64,000 bases of DNA from Tahibacter harae. GTDB lineage: Bacteria > Pseudomonadota > Gammaproteobacteria > Xanthomonadales > Rhodanobacteraceae. The DNA is taken from the NCBI RefSeq assembly GCF_024437735.1, contig NZ_JANFQO010000018.1, positions 1 to 64,000 of the forward strand, in the 5' to 3' direction. Positions 20,744-29,463 of the stretch are shown here, one piece after another (the stretch's first letter is position 1; every line of letters begins with the position of its first letter). The position numbers were made by a program, and so were the translations under genes. The notes under the pieces are model-generated. The model worked only from the letters and a program-made list of their open reading frames with translations, made no database searches and was not told the DNA's origin.

Positions 20744-21169
20744 CTTTCCGGCGCTGCATACTCGCCACGCCAACCCGGCCGTTCCTCTCCAGGCCGCACA
20801 GCCTGCCTACCGTCGAGCCGCTTCAAACCGTACCGCTCACATACGCCAGGGCCGACCTTTCCAAGCCCTCTCAGCCCGCTGCCTCACCACCTCACGGCCC
20901 TCCCCCAACTCCCCGCGCATTCCCGGCCGCCCGCGTTCCCTCCGCCAACCCCCTGCATCCCGCGCCCATCCGCCCCCGTACCCGATCCGCCGCCGCTCGC
21001 GCCCGTTCATCTTGCGGCAACGTAATCCCCGTTCAGCTGCGCTAGAGTGCGCCCCGTGCCGTGTCTGAGCACGGTCCTGCGGCGGATGGGGATGTTCGCT
21101 GGACGGCCGCCGCAACGTTGTTGCTTCATCGCCGGTGTCCGGCGATGCCATCGTACTGAGGAGATATCG

Positions 21170-21613
21170 ATGATCCGTATTGCTCGCCCGCTGCTCGTCG
21201 CCTGCGCCGTTCTCGCCCTGGCCGCCTGCGAAAAGCAGGCTGAACCGGCCAAGCCGGCTGCACCGGCCGCTCCGGCAACGGCCCCGGCCGCTGCGCCGGC
21301 CACCACCACCCCGCCGCCGGCCGCCCCGGCTGCTCCGGCCACCGAAACCCCGGCCGCCGCCGCGCCCGTCACCGCCGACAGCATCGGCGTGCCGGAATGC
21401 GACAACTACATCAGCAAGTACCTGGCCTGCGTTTCCGGCAAGGTTCCCGAAGCCTCGCGCGCCCAGCTCCAGGCCAGCCTGGACCAGATGCGCACCGCGT
21501 GGAAGCAGGCCGCCGCGACCGACGCCGGCAAGGCCAGCCTGGCCCAGGCCTGCAGCGCGGCGAACGACGCTGCCAAGCAGTCCATGACCGCGTTCGGCTG
21601 CACCGACTTCTGA
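21170..21613 (+). CDS. Small lipoprotein with Ala/Pro-rich linker and four-cysteine domain
   Basis: A 147-residue predicted lipoprotein. The signal ends in the lipobox LAAC (Cys at about residue 18). An Ala/Pro/Thr-rich linker (about 22-70) then leads to a C-terminal domain of about 75 residues with cysteines in VPECDNY, LACVSG, AQACSAAN and FGCTDF. That domain probably holds disulfides in the periplasm. Start chosen at 21170: GAGGAGA precedes it, and the lipoprotein signal begins there. It is monocistronic, with a terminator directly behind. Function unknown. Confidence 0.85.
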   Translation: MIRIARPLLVACAVLALAACEKQAEPAKPAAPAAPATAPAAAPATTTPPPAAPAAPATETPAAAAPVTADSIGVPECDNYISKYLACVSGKVPEASRAQLQASLDQMRTAWKQAAATDAGKASLAQACSAANDAAKQSMTAFGCTDF

Positions 21614-21634
21614 TAGTCGGCGCCCTCCGCAGAA

Positions 21635-21665
21635 CAAAAACCCCGGCTCAGGCCGGGGTTTTTGT
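21635..21665 (+). terminator. Rho-independent terminator of the lipoprotein gene
   Basis: A perfect stem with arms AAAAACCCCGGC and GCCGGGGTTTTT around TCAG, followed by a further T-rich stretch. Its symmetry means it could also work leftward for the convergent transcript. Confidence 0.9.
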
Positions 21666-21773
21666 TTGCGCAACCTGCTCCGCCTCCATCGCTGTCCGCT
21701 ACCGCCCGATGGCCGCGAGCGTGCCGGACCGTCTTCGGCCTGGCACCGATGCCGGCGGCGCCGGACGGCGGCC

Positions 21774-22315
21774 TCAGTCCAGCGCACGCCCCTTGAGCAT
21801 CACCTGGCCGTGCTTCCAGGCCGCGTCCCACTGCGCTTCCGGCGCCTCGAAGAACATCAGGTGCAGACTGTCGGCGTTGTCGTCGGCGATGAGGAAATAG
21901 TGCACCAGGGCCGGATTGCCGTCCGCCAGCCTGATGCGCATGCCCAGGCCGTTGACGCCTTCGGCCAGCGGCCTGGCGAAGGAATCCAGCACCTCGTGCC
22001 GGTCCGCCGCCGCGGCGAGGAAATTCCTCGCATACTCGGTACTCGACACCTGGGCTTTGCCGCGAATGCCGGTCACGTAGTTCAGCGACAGGCCCGTGAG
22101 AATTTCCCGCCGGGCCCTATCGGCTCCTGGGTGATGAACAACGCCTGGGTACCGTTGCGCGATTCCGTTTTCACATGCCAGCCGTCGGGCTTGAGCAGGG
22201 CGATCTTGCCGGGCTTGAACTCCTGCCAGGAGTAGCCGGCCGGGGCATCCAGCGCCGCAGCCGCGGCGGACAACAGCAGCAGGAGCAGGAACAGGGCACA
22301 GCGCGACAGATTCAT
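21774..22315 (-). pseudogene. Frameshifted gene for a small exported protein
   Basis: Two overlapping leftward frames together encode one about 180-residue protein. The first (from 22315) reads MNLSRCALFLLLLLL, a signal peptide, and continues to ITQEPIGPGGKF near 22105. The second picks up as LTGLSLNYVTGIRGKAQ and runs to the stop at 21774. Adding one base within the AAATT around 22101-22105 joins the frames as GGKF-LTGL. The protein resembles small secreted proteins of unknown function. This is either a real one-base deletion or a sequencing error in a short homopolymer. Confidence 0.7.
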
Positions 22316-22375
22316 GGCAGGCTCCTCTACGGCGTCGCGGGATCGGGAACGCACAGCACCGGCAGGCACCGGCGG

Positions 22376-22879
22376 TCAGAACCAATCCGGCATTTCCGCC
22401 GCCGTCAACGCCGGAATATTGCCGATGGCCGCGACGTTACGGCGTACGTCGACCAGTTCGGGATCGGTGGCGAAGGCGAAGCAGTCGCGGCCGGCCAGCA
22501 CCTTGTTCGCATCGCGGCAGCCGGCATTGATCGCCACGCGCACCTGGCTGAAGCGCCCGCCTTCGGCCAGATGCGCCTGCACCGCGTCGCATACGGCCGC
22601 GTCGAGGCGCAGCAGCAGCTCGGGCGTGGCGTAATGGGGAAATTCCTCGGGATTCCACAGTAACTGGAAATCCGAATCCGAACGCCGCCCGGCGCGGTAT
22701 TTCTTCTCCACCGCGCGCGGCAGCACGCCGACGGCCAGCGGGAACAGCGTGCTGCTGCCCTCGTCATACACGAACACGATGCGGGCCGGATCCTGCGCCG
22801 CATGATGCTCGGCGCACTGCAGCGCGAAGGCGCCGACGGCTTCGCGGATCGCAGCGGACAAGGTGATCCATTCAGACAT
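22376..22879 (-). CDS. Unknown protein at the distal end of the T6SS cargo cluster
   Basis: A 167-residue soluble protein starting MSEWITLSAAIREAV (start chosen here; the frame is open further upstream without support). It contains FVYDEGSSTLFPLAVGVLP and FQLLWNPEEFPHYATPE, the latter reminiscent of DUF4303-type proteins often found among immunity genes, but the match is weak. It lies on the same strand as the Rhs/immunity genes, 276 bases beyond the second Imm11-like gene, so it may be a further immunity or accessory protein. Function unknown. Confidence 0.6.
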   Translation of the reverse strand: MSEWITLSAAIREAVGAFALQCAEHHAAQDPARIVFVYDEGSSTLFPLAVGVLPRAVEKKYRAGRRSDSDFQLLWNPEEFPHYATPELLLRLDAAVCDAVQAHLAEGGRFSQVRVAINAGCRDANKVLAGRDCFAFATDPELVDVRRNVAAIGNIPALTAAEMPDWF

Positions 22880-23155
22880 GAAAAGCACTCGCTGGGCATG
22901 GTCGCCGACGGGCGGAATCGTACACGCGAGTCGGGGCAAGGCGGGAGCGGGAAGCGCGGCGAATGCTGAATTCAGTCGGGCCCCGCCAGGTGCGGGCCGG
23001 TACCTGAAAGCTTCCCGGGCGGCGAGACCGTTCAATCCTGTTTCGGGCGGCGGCTGCGGCGTTGAGTTCGCGATGCGACGTATAGGCCGACGGCACGCGG
23101 GATTCTTCCACCGCCCGTCGCAGCGCGTGGGAAAACCAGGCGCAGCCCGCCGAAG

Positions 23156-23767
23156 TCAGGCAGAAAACCAGGGAATCTGCTGATAGCTCTCGATGGGTCT
23201 GAACTGCAGGCCGATCAGCCCGGCCTGTTCACAGTCGGCGCGGAATTTCTCCGTACAGACCAAATCGAAATCCAGGTCTATGCACTTGAACACCTGGCGG
23301 CCGTCCAGCTTGGCCGGGTCGACGACAAAGCGCCGTATCGCCTCGCAGCGCGGCACGGACGGAAATTGGCGGTGATGGATGAGCGCGCCGGTTTCCAGCT
23401 CCCGGTCCAGCGTGATGTCGGAAGCGTCGAAATCCAGGATGGACAACCAATCCGCCCACAGCAGATAGCAATAGTCCTTTTCCGTGCGCTTCTTGTTGCT
23501 CTGGATGATTTCCAGCGGCACCGTGCGTGTGCGCGCATCGTGCCGCCGGCCTATCTCGACGAAATGGCTGGAGGCGATGGATTTCTCGTTCCGGAAGTCG
23601 AAGTCGATCAGCGCATGCTTGACGCGGTAGACATAGTCATAAGTGATCGCAAACTGGAACGGATCCGGGTCGTAGGTATCCCATTCCCAGTCATGATTGA
23701 GGTCGCCGCGCAGCACCAGCGGACAACCGCGCTGCTCGGGGCCGTACTCGATGACGTATAAACTCAT
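23156..23767 (-). CDS. Imm11-like (DUF1629) immunity protein, second copy
   Basis: A 203-residue cytoplasmic protein starting MSLYVIEYGPEQRGC. The C-terminal part (VFKCIDLDFDLVCTEKF, then EQAGLIGLQFRPIE) has the layout of the Imm11/DUF1629 family: a core beta strand, a VCTEKF-like helix start and a final GLQF. It lies 119 bases after another Imm11-like gene behind the Rhs toxin gene. Its base composition is visibly less GC-rich than the flanks, suggesting acquisition by transfer. It may protect against a related toxin tip lost or replaced at this locus; this is inference. Confidence 0.68.
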   Translation of the reverse strand: MSLYVIEYGPEQRGCPLVLRGDLNHDWEWDTYDPDPFQFAITYDYVYRVKHALIDFDFRNEKSIASSHFVEIGRRHDARTRTVPLEIIQSNKKRTEKDYCYLLWADWLSILDFDASDITLDRELETGALIHHRQFPSVPRCEAIRRFVVDPAKLDGRQVFKCIDLDFDLVCTEKFRADCEQAGLIGLQFRPIESYQQIPWFSA

Positions 23768-23886
23768 TCGCGCGCAGTCGTGTCCGAAGCGACAAAAGGA
23801 ACCGGCAGGTTCATGCGCAGCGCGTCCGCCGCCAAACGCTGCGGCTGCAAACGAATGACCGTGTGGCCGGGCAGCGGGCTGGTTGC

Positions 23887-24444
23887 CTACGCGACCAGCG
23901 CCGCTTCGAAACCGATGCCGAGCTTGTGCTGTTCGACCATGGCCTTGAAGCGCTCGCTGGCGATGAACACGTAACACTTGAGTTCGTGCTGTTCCCGGGC
24001 CAGGAAGAAATCCGGCTCCAGGTCGCCGCGCAGATAGTTGGCCTGGAAACGAGGACCGCCCTCGACCATGCCCGAGGCGGGATAATCCAGCAGCTGCATA
24101 CGCCGCAGCAATCTTGCAACGAAGAATTCGTACGGCGCCTGTTCACAGATCACGGTACAGGGATGGAACTCGACCTCGTCCTTGAGCACTTCGCCCAGGG
24201 TTCGCACGAAAGCCGCTGAAAACAGCGGCACGCCGCCGAAGGACGGCAGATAGTCGAGCTTGGGCAATGCCGAGGCCTTCACGCCCTCCTGCAGCTGCCC
24301 GACCAGCGGCGGCACGAACGGCGTTCCCGGAGGATCGCTGCCGACGACGAAGAACTCCTCAATGCGATCGAAGACCTTGCCCGCCTTGAACACGACGTTG
24401 TGCGCGGAACTCTTGGTCTTGGCGCGGAGGTAATACCCGGTCAC
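23887..24444 (-). CDS. Imm11-like (DUF1629) immunity protein of the Rhs toxin
   Basis: A 185-residue protein starting with GTG (VTGYYLRAKTKSS) that overlaps the TGA stop of the rhs gene in the sequence GTGA. The tight coupling marks it as the cognate immunity gene. The C-terminal YVFIASERFKAMVEQHKLGIGF and the internal PDFFLAREQHELK fit the Imm11 family, which has been associated with Rhs and polymorphic toxins. It should bind and neutralise the nuclease tip in the cytoplasm. GC content is lower than that of the surrounding genes. Confidence 0.78.
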   Translation of the reverse strand: MTGYYLRAKTKSSAHNVVFKAGKVFDRIEEFFVVGSDPPGTPFVPPLVGQLQEGVKASALPKLDYLPSFGGVPLFSAAFVRTLGEVLKDEVEFHPCTVICEQAPYEFFVARLLRRMQLLDYPASGMVEGGPRFQANYLRGDLEPDFFLAREQHELKCYVFIASERFKAMVEQHKLGIGFEAALVA

Positions 24445-27400
24445 GGCCAAGTGCGCCTCCCGGCGTTGAGTTCGCGACGCGAGGTCTTGGCGATGTCCAT
24501 AAGCTCCTTCTGCACCCGCGACGTGTCCCACTTGTTCGCTTTGGCCTGGCGCTGCACATCGTCGAGCAGATTCTGCATGTAATCGTCGTACTTGCTGTGG
24601 TGGCAATCACCCAGGCGGAAATGCGAATGCCGGGTCTTGGTGCCGGCACCGCCGTCCTTGCGCGGCAGGTACATCATGTTGTGGGCCGCATTGATGTTCA
24701 GCCCGGACGCCTGGAAGACCGGGTGGTCTTTCAGATGGTAAGGGATGATGTGATGCCGCTCCATGCCTTTCTTGGACTTCATCCAGGCCGGGTAGGACGT
24801 CTTGGGGCAGCGTGCGAGGCCCCAGGGGTCGATCCAAGCCTGCGCATTCGGCGCGTACTGGTAGGAGTTGGCGCCGCCCCAGAGTCCGATCGGGTCCTGG
24901 GTGACGAAACGGCCTATGTCCGGATCGTAGTAGCGGAAACGGTTGTAGTGCAGGCCGGTTTCCGCATCGAAATATTGCCCTTCGAAGCGCATCGGCTGAT
25001 GCACGGACTCGGCAGCCGATGCCACGCCCAGCGCCGCTTCCGGATATTCCACCGTCAGCGTATTGCCCCAGGCGCGATAGTTCGCGCGCCAGACCAGGCG
25101 GCCTTCGGCATCGCTCATTTCGCGCGGCAGTCCGATCTGGTCGGCATGGAAGTAGTGGATTTTTGCTCCCGCCGCGGTTGAGCCGGCAGCCGGTGCGAGA
25201 TTGCTTTCCAGTTGCGCCAGCGGCACCGAGTTATCGGCTTCGTACAGATAGGTCAGGCAGCGCTCGCCGCGAACCTCCTGCAACAGCTGGTTGCCATCCC
25301 AGCAGAAATACGTGATCCCGAACGCATCGCGCTTCCAGCTGCGGCGGCCGAAGGCGTCGTAGCCGTAGCTCACCCGCTGCTCGACACCATTGCGCGTGAT
25401 ATGCGCCAGCTCCAGCTGATGCTCCGGATCGTAGTCGAAGCGCAGCACACTATGGCTGCCCACGCGTTTCTCCACCAGGTTGCCGTGGGTATCGTAGGTG
25501 AAGCGCTTGTCCTCGTAGGTCGCGATGCGGTTGCCGCGGACAGCGCCGCCACCGGCATCGATCAGGTTGTGCGCCGGATCGAACGCGAAGCGCTCGGCAT
25601 TGGCGCGGGTGATGCGTCCCAGCGGATCGTAGCCGTAGGCGGTCTGGCCGAAGCGCTGGTCGACCATTGCGTCGAGGTTGCCGGCGCGATCATAGACATA
25701 GCGGCGATCCACTTTGGTCCGCGCATCGACTGAGTTCTTGCGCGCGCGCTGGCCGACCAGGCGGCCCATGACGTCATAGTCGAAATAGCTGCGCAGCGCG
25801 CCCTGGCTGCGCACGGTCTCGCGCTGCATGACGTCGCGCTCGATTTCGCTCACCAGCGCGCCGTCGATCTCGATGCGATGCAGATAGCCTGGACCGTAAT
25901 AGGAACGGCTGACACGGCGGCCATCCGGAAGCACGGTCTCGATGCGGTTGTCGAGGGCGTCGTAGCTGTGCGTTACGGTCTGGCTACGCCCCTGGCTCTG
26001 CGTTGTTTCGGAGACCAACCGGCCCAGCTCGTCGTAGGCCACCTCGACGCGGCCGCCGCCGTTCACGGCCGACACCATGCGACCCATCGAATCGTAGCTG
26101 TAGCGGCTGTGCGACACACGCTTGTCGCGCGCGCGGCCGGTGATCTTCTCGATCAGGTTGCCGACGGTGTCGCGGATGTACTGCGTGCGCAACACTTCCG
26201 GCAGCACGCCGGCCGCCAGGTCCACACCCGGTCCTTGCTGGATACCCAGGTCCCGCCGCTCGGCCAGGTTTCCCGCGGCGTCGTAGCGGTAGAGGGTCAC
26301 GCGGCCATCGAAGCCTTGTTCGCCGATCAGGTTGTCGACGGCGTCATAGGCGAAGCGGAAATGAGCGCCGTTCCCGTCGGTCAGCACGGTCAGTCGCCGC
26401 GCGCTGTCGTATTGGTAGCGCAGGCGCTGGCCCAGCGCATCGATGCGCGACAGCGGCAGGCCGTCGGGAGCCAGTTCCCAGCGCGTGACCTGGCCGCTGC
26501 GGTCGGTATGGGCAATCAGCCGGCCTGCGTCATCGTAGGCATAGGACTCGTGCGTGCCGTCGGCGTAAGTCGCCTGCTGCAACCGGCCGCTGGCATCGTA
26601 GCGATACTCGGTGCGACTGCCATCAGGTTCCTCCACATACTGGGGATTGCCATAGGCATCCCAGCCGTAACGGGTGGTGTTGCCGAGGCAGTCAGTACGC
26701 GACAAGGGCAGACCGCGCCAGTCGTAGTCAATGTGCTGCCTGCCGCCGTGCGCGTCGGTGATGCGCACCAGCAGGCCGCGTGCATCGTGGTTGTAGTGGG
26801 TCGCGTGGCCCAGCGCGTTGGTTTCGCGGATGAGGTTGCCGGCTGCGTCGTAGTCGTAGCGGGTGACCGCGCCGTTGGCATCGGTGATCGCCGTCGGCAA
26901 TGCCCAGCGCTCGTCATACTGGTACAGCGTGCGCGCGCCAGAAGCATCGACGATGGCGGTTACGTTGCCCTGGGCATCGTAGTCGTAGCGCGTCTTGCGG
27001 CCCATGGGATCGGTGACGAGGGTGGGCCGGCTCCATGTATTCACTTCGACCTGGGTATGGCCGCCGGCGGCATCGACGATGCCGATCAGATCTTCGTCGG
27101 CATTGAAGCGATAGCGCGTCTGCCGGCCGCTGTCGTCCGTAAGCACGGTTTCCTGCGGCAGATAGGTGATCTGCCACGCGTCGCCGAGATTGGAGGTATG
27201 CCGCAACACCTTGCCGGCCGGGTCGTAGCGGTCGTATTCATAGCGCGCGATCACGCCACCGGGGACGCGGTGCTCGATCAGGATGTGGTTGTTGTAGGCG
27301 TATTCGCGCCGCACTTGGCCGCCGGGCCCGCGTACACACACGAGGTCGCCTTGCGCGTCGTAGTCGTATTGCACCAGCGGCTCGATCTGGTTGGCCGCCC

Positions 27401-28526
27401 AGGCTCCGGCGGCATTGGGTTCGCCGTGCAGCAGCGCCACCTGGCGCAGCCGTGCTCCAGCCGCACCGGCGGCGGATTCACCGCCTGCGAAACCCAGCGC
27501 CAGCCAGCGACCGGCAGCGTCGACCAGCATCGTCGGCAGGCCGTCTTCGTCGTACAGGATACGGATGCGGTTGCCGTTGCGGTCTTCGATCGCGACCAGC
27601 GGAAAATAGCCGGCGCGCTCGCCCCGGGGATCGAGGCCATCCAGCTCCAGCGGAGCGAAAATCTGATGCGTGGCACCGTCGGCGGAGCTGATGCGGAACC
27701 GCCCATTGACGTCGTTGTTTACGAAGATGCCTTCGTAGTAATCGAACTCCACAATACCTTCGGAAGGCTCGGGCAATTCGATCTCGCGGCCCTGCTCGTC
27801 GATCAGCAGCAGGCCGTCAGACAGACGCCGCAGCCGGATCGACAGCGGCAGCGACCAGCCCTGGCCCAGCCAGCCGTTGCCCACCTGGTCGGAAAAATAG
27901 CTGCGCTGCCACCGCAGCGCGAGCGGCGCCGGCAGTTCGAAATCCAGATCGTCCAGGCCGTCGAGAAACTTGATGCCGAGAATAGGGTTGATCGGCCGCA
28001 GCTTGCAGGTCTTGGACTTGCAGGTCTTGGCCTTCTTGCCCTTGCCCTTGGCCCCGCCGCCGGCCTCGCTGCCCGCCTTCTTCGCCGCCTTCTGGCCGAC
28101 TTCCTCCGCCCCTTCCTTGGCGACTTTCTCCGCGCCTTCCTTGAGGACTTTCTCGGCACCTTCCTTGACGACCTTTTCGGCGCCTTCCTTGACTGCGGTC
28201 TTGGCCACCTGCTTGCCGACCGCGACGGCGGCCTTGCCGGCCTTCATCGCCGCACCGCCGCCCGGGATCAGGTTGGCCGCGGCGGAGGCGCCGGAGATGG
28301 CTGCGTTGACGTAGTCGCCCTCGGCCGCGTAGATCGCGGCGTTGGCGCCGTCGGCGACGATGCCGATGACGGGCACGGCGCCGAGTATGTCCAGGCCGGT
28401 GTGGACGGCATCGCCCCACTTGCTCCACCAGCTTTTCTTCTCAGGAGGATTGCCGCTGCCGGCCGGCGTGGTCTTCGGCAGCATCGGCTCGGCGGTGAGT
28501 TTCCCTATCGTATTCCCTACGGCCAT
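24441..28526 (-). CDS. rhs: Rhs-family type VI effector with C-terminal AHH/HNH-type nuclease
   Basis: A 1361-residue polymorphic toxin. The N-terminus (about 1-110) has a hydrophobic glycine/alanine-rich region (VPVIGIVADGANAAIYAAEG), as in T6SS Rhs proteins. Next come four 8-residue KEGAEKV repeats (about 107-138) and a Lys-rich segment. The DUF6531-like start of the Rhs shell follows (about 180, PINPILGIKFLDGLDDLDFE). Some 900 residues of YD repeats (YDYDAQGNV, RYDYDAAGNLIRE) lead to the core-closing RYYDPDIGRFVTQDPIGLWGG and a toxin tip of about 145 residues. The tip contains ERHHIIPYHLKDHP and LNINAAHNMMYLP, typical of AHH/EndoVII-fold nucleases, so DNA or RNA is the expected target. The stop codon overlaps the immunity gene. 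It lies in the vgrG cluster and has no PAAR domain of its own. Confidence 0.9.
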   Translation of the reverse strand: MAVGNTIGKLTAEPMLPKTTPAGSGNPPEKKSWWSKWGDAVHTGLDILGAVPVIGIVADGANAAIYAAEGDYVNAAISGASAAANLIPGGGAAMKAGKAAVAVGKQVAKTAVKEGAEKVVKEGAEKVLKEGAEKVAKEGAEEVGQKAAKKAGSEAGGGAKGKGKKAKTCKSKTCKLRPINPILGIKFLDGLDDLDFELPAPLALRWQRSYFSDQVGNGWLGQGWSLPLSIRLRRLSDGLLLIDEQGREIELPEPSEGIVEFDYYEGIFVNNDVNGRFRISSADGATHQIFAPLELDGLDPRGERAGYFPLVAIEDRNGNRIRILYDEDGLPTMLVDAAGRWLALGFAGGESAAGAAGARLRQVALLHGEPNAAGAWAANQIEPLVQYDYDAQGDLVCVRGPGGQVRREYAYNNHILIEHRVPGGVIARYEYDRYDPAGKVLRHTSNLGDAWQITYLPQETVLTDDSGRQTRYRFNADEDLIGIVDAAGGHTQVEVNTWSRPTLVTDPMGRKTRYDYDAQGNVTAIVDASGARTLYQYDERWALPTAITDANGAVTRYDYDAAGNLIRETNALGHATHYNHDARGLLVRITDAHGGRQHIDYDWRGLPLSRTDCLGNTTRYGWDAYGNPQYVEEPDGSRTEYRYDASGRLQQATYADGTHESYAYDDAGRLIAHTDRSGQVTRWELAPDGLPLSRIDALGQRLRYQYDSARRLTVLTDGNGAHFRFAYDAVDNLIGEQGFDGRVTLYRYDAAGNLAERRDLGIQQGPGVDLAAGVLPEVLRTQYIRDTVGNLIEKITGRARDKRVSHSRYSYDSMGRMVSAVNGGGRVEVAYDELGRLVSETTQSQGRSQTVTHSYDALDNRIETVLPDGRRVSRSYYGPGYLHRIEIDGALVSEIERDVMQRETVRSQGALRSYFDYDVMGRLVGQRARKNSVDARTKVDRRYVYDRAGNLDAMVDQRFGQTAYGYDPLGRITRANAERFAFDPAHNLIDAGGGAVRGNRIATYEDKRFTYDTHGNLVEKRVGSHSVLRFDYDPEHQLELAHITRNGVEQRVSYGYDAFGRRSWKRDAFGITYFCWDGNQLLQEVRGERCLTYLYEADNSVPLAQLESNLAPAAGSTAAGAKIHYFHADQIGLPREMSDAEGRLVWRANYRAWGNTLTVEYPEAALGVASAAESVHQPMRFEGQYFDAETGLHYNRFRYYDPDIGRFVTQDPIGLWGGANSYQYAPNAQAWIDPWGLARCPKTSYPAWMKSKKGMERHHIIPYHLKDHPVFQASGLNINAAHNMMYLPRKDGGAGTKTRHSHFRLGDCHHSKYDDYMQNLLDDVQRQAKANKWDTSRVQKELMDIAKTSRRELNAGRRTWP
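28111..28206. repeat. Four 24-bp tandem repeats inside rhs
   Basis: Units start at 28111, 28135, 28159 and 28183, each beginning CCTTCCTTG on the plus strand and encoding an 8-residue KEGAEK(V/E)x unit in the Rhs N-terminal region. The predicted structure is a charged helix or short coiled coil. The copy number could vary between strains. Confidence 0.8.
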
Positions 28527-28637
28527 GATCGCTTCCGCATAGAAGATTGCATTTCCGTATCGTGTCTGTGCCCCCCGGCCGCCCGCTTGCGCGAGCCACG
28601 AACACTCCCCTGTACTAGTTCACCTGGATGGTCCTGC

Positions 28638-29462
28638 TCATTGCAGTCGCAGCGGCTTGCCGGGCTCCTGGCCGCGCGCGCGCATGCGTTCGCGCTCGGC
28701 CTCGCGCGAGAGCGGTGGCCAGGCCACGCCCTGGGCGACGATGCGATCTCGGATCTCCAGCATCTTGCGTTGCGCCGGCGAACCCTGTTGCTGGCGGCCG
28801 AGCTGGAATTCCAGCTGGCCAGCGAAGGACACGCCGTTGATGTTGACCACGTCGGCGCGGGCGCCGTGCTGCAGCAGGTATTCGACCTGGTCCAGCTGCA
28901 TCGCGGTCAGGGCTTCCATCGCCGCGGTGGCGCCCAGCGTATCCTGCTGGTTCGGATCGGCACCGCGCTGCAGCAGCAGCTTGAGCGTGTCGAAGGTGTG
29001 CTCGGTGGCGGCGTCGAACAGGATGGGCGTGCCTTCCTTGCGCGTGTCCGGGCTGACGCCGCCGTCCAGCAGCGCCTGCACATAGAGCGGGCTCTTCGCC
29101 TTCAGCGATACGCCGAGCACGCTGCCCAGGTCGGGCACCTGCTGCAGCGGGTCGGCGCCCGCCTTGACGAGATGGCTGAGGATTTCCAGCTGCTTCGGCT
29201 TCTCGCCGAACGCGCTGTGCAGCGCAAAGAACAGCAGGGTCATGTCCTCGGCACCGGGCTTGTTGAGGTCGACCGTGCCGGCAAGGGCGTCGACTTCGGC
29301 CACGTCGCCCTGTTCTATCGCCTGGGCCAGGGTCAGCGTGGGACCGCTGAAGAATTTTTCCGCCGGTGGTGTTTTCATGCCTGCACTTTCCAATGTCCAG
29401 GACGACAGGATCGTCGCCACAACTACGCAACAACGCCGCAACCAGGTGGACCAGCCGCGCAT
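28638..29462 (-). CDS. Ankyrin-repeat protein, candidate immunity to the adjacent lipase
   Basis: A 274-residue protein. A short N-terminal hydrophobic stretch (CCVVVATILSSW, preceded by WLRR) suggests export or membrane anchoring. The rest consists of ankyrin repeats (TLAQAIEQGDVAEVDALAG, LLFFALHSAF, LLLQRGADPNQQDTLGATA, LLQHGARADVV) and a charged C-terminus. The ATG directly follows the lipase stop (TAGCATG); an alternative GTG four codons upstream would overlap that gene. Ankyrin proteins occur beside T6SS phospholipases, and a periplasmic location would fit protection against a membrane-attacking lipase. That role is inferred. Confidence 0.8.
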   Translation of the reverse strand: MRGWSTWLRRCCVVVATILSSWTLESAGMKTPPAEKFFSGPTLTLAQAIEQGDVAEVDALAGTVDLNKPGAEDMTLLFFALHSAFGEKPKQLEILSHLVKAGADPLQQVPDLGSVLGVSLKAKSPLYVQALLDGGVSPDTRKEGTPILFDAATEHTFDTLKLLLQRGADPNQQDTLGATAAMEALTAMQLDQVEYLLQHGARADVVNINGVSFAGQLEFQLGRQQQGSPAQRKMLEIRDRIVAQGVAWPPLSREAERERMRARGQEPGKPLRLQ

Positions 29463-29463
29463 G

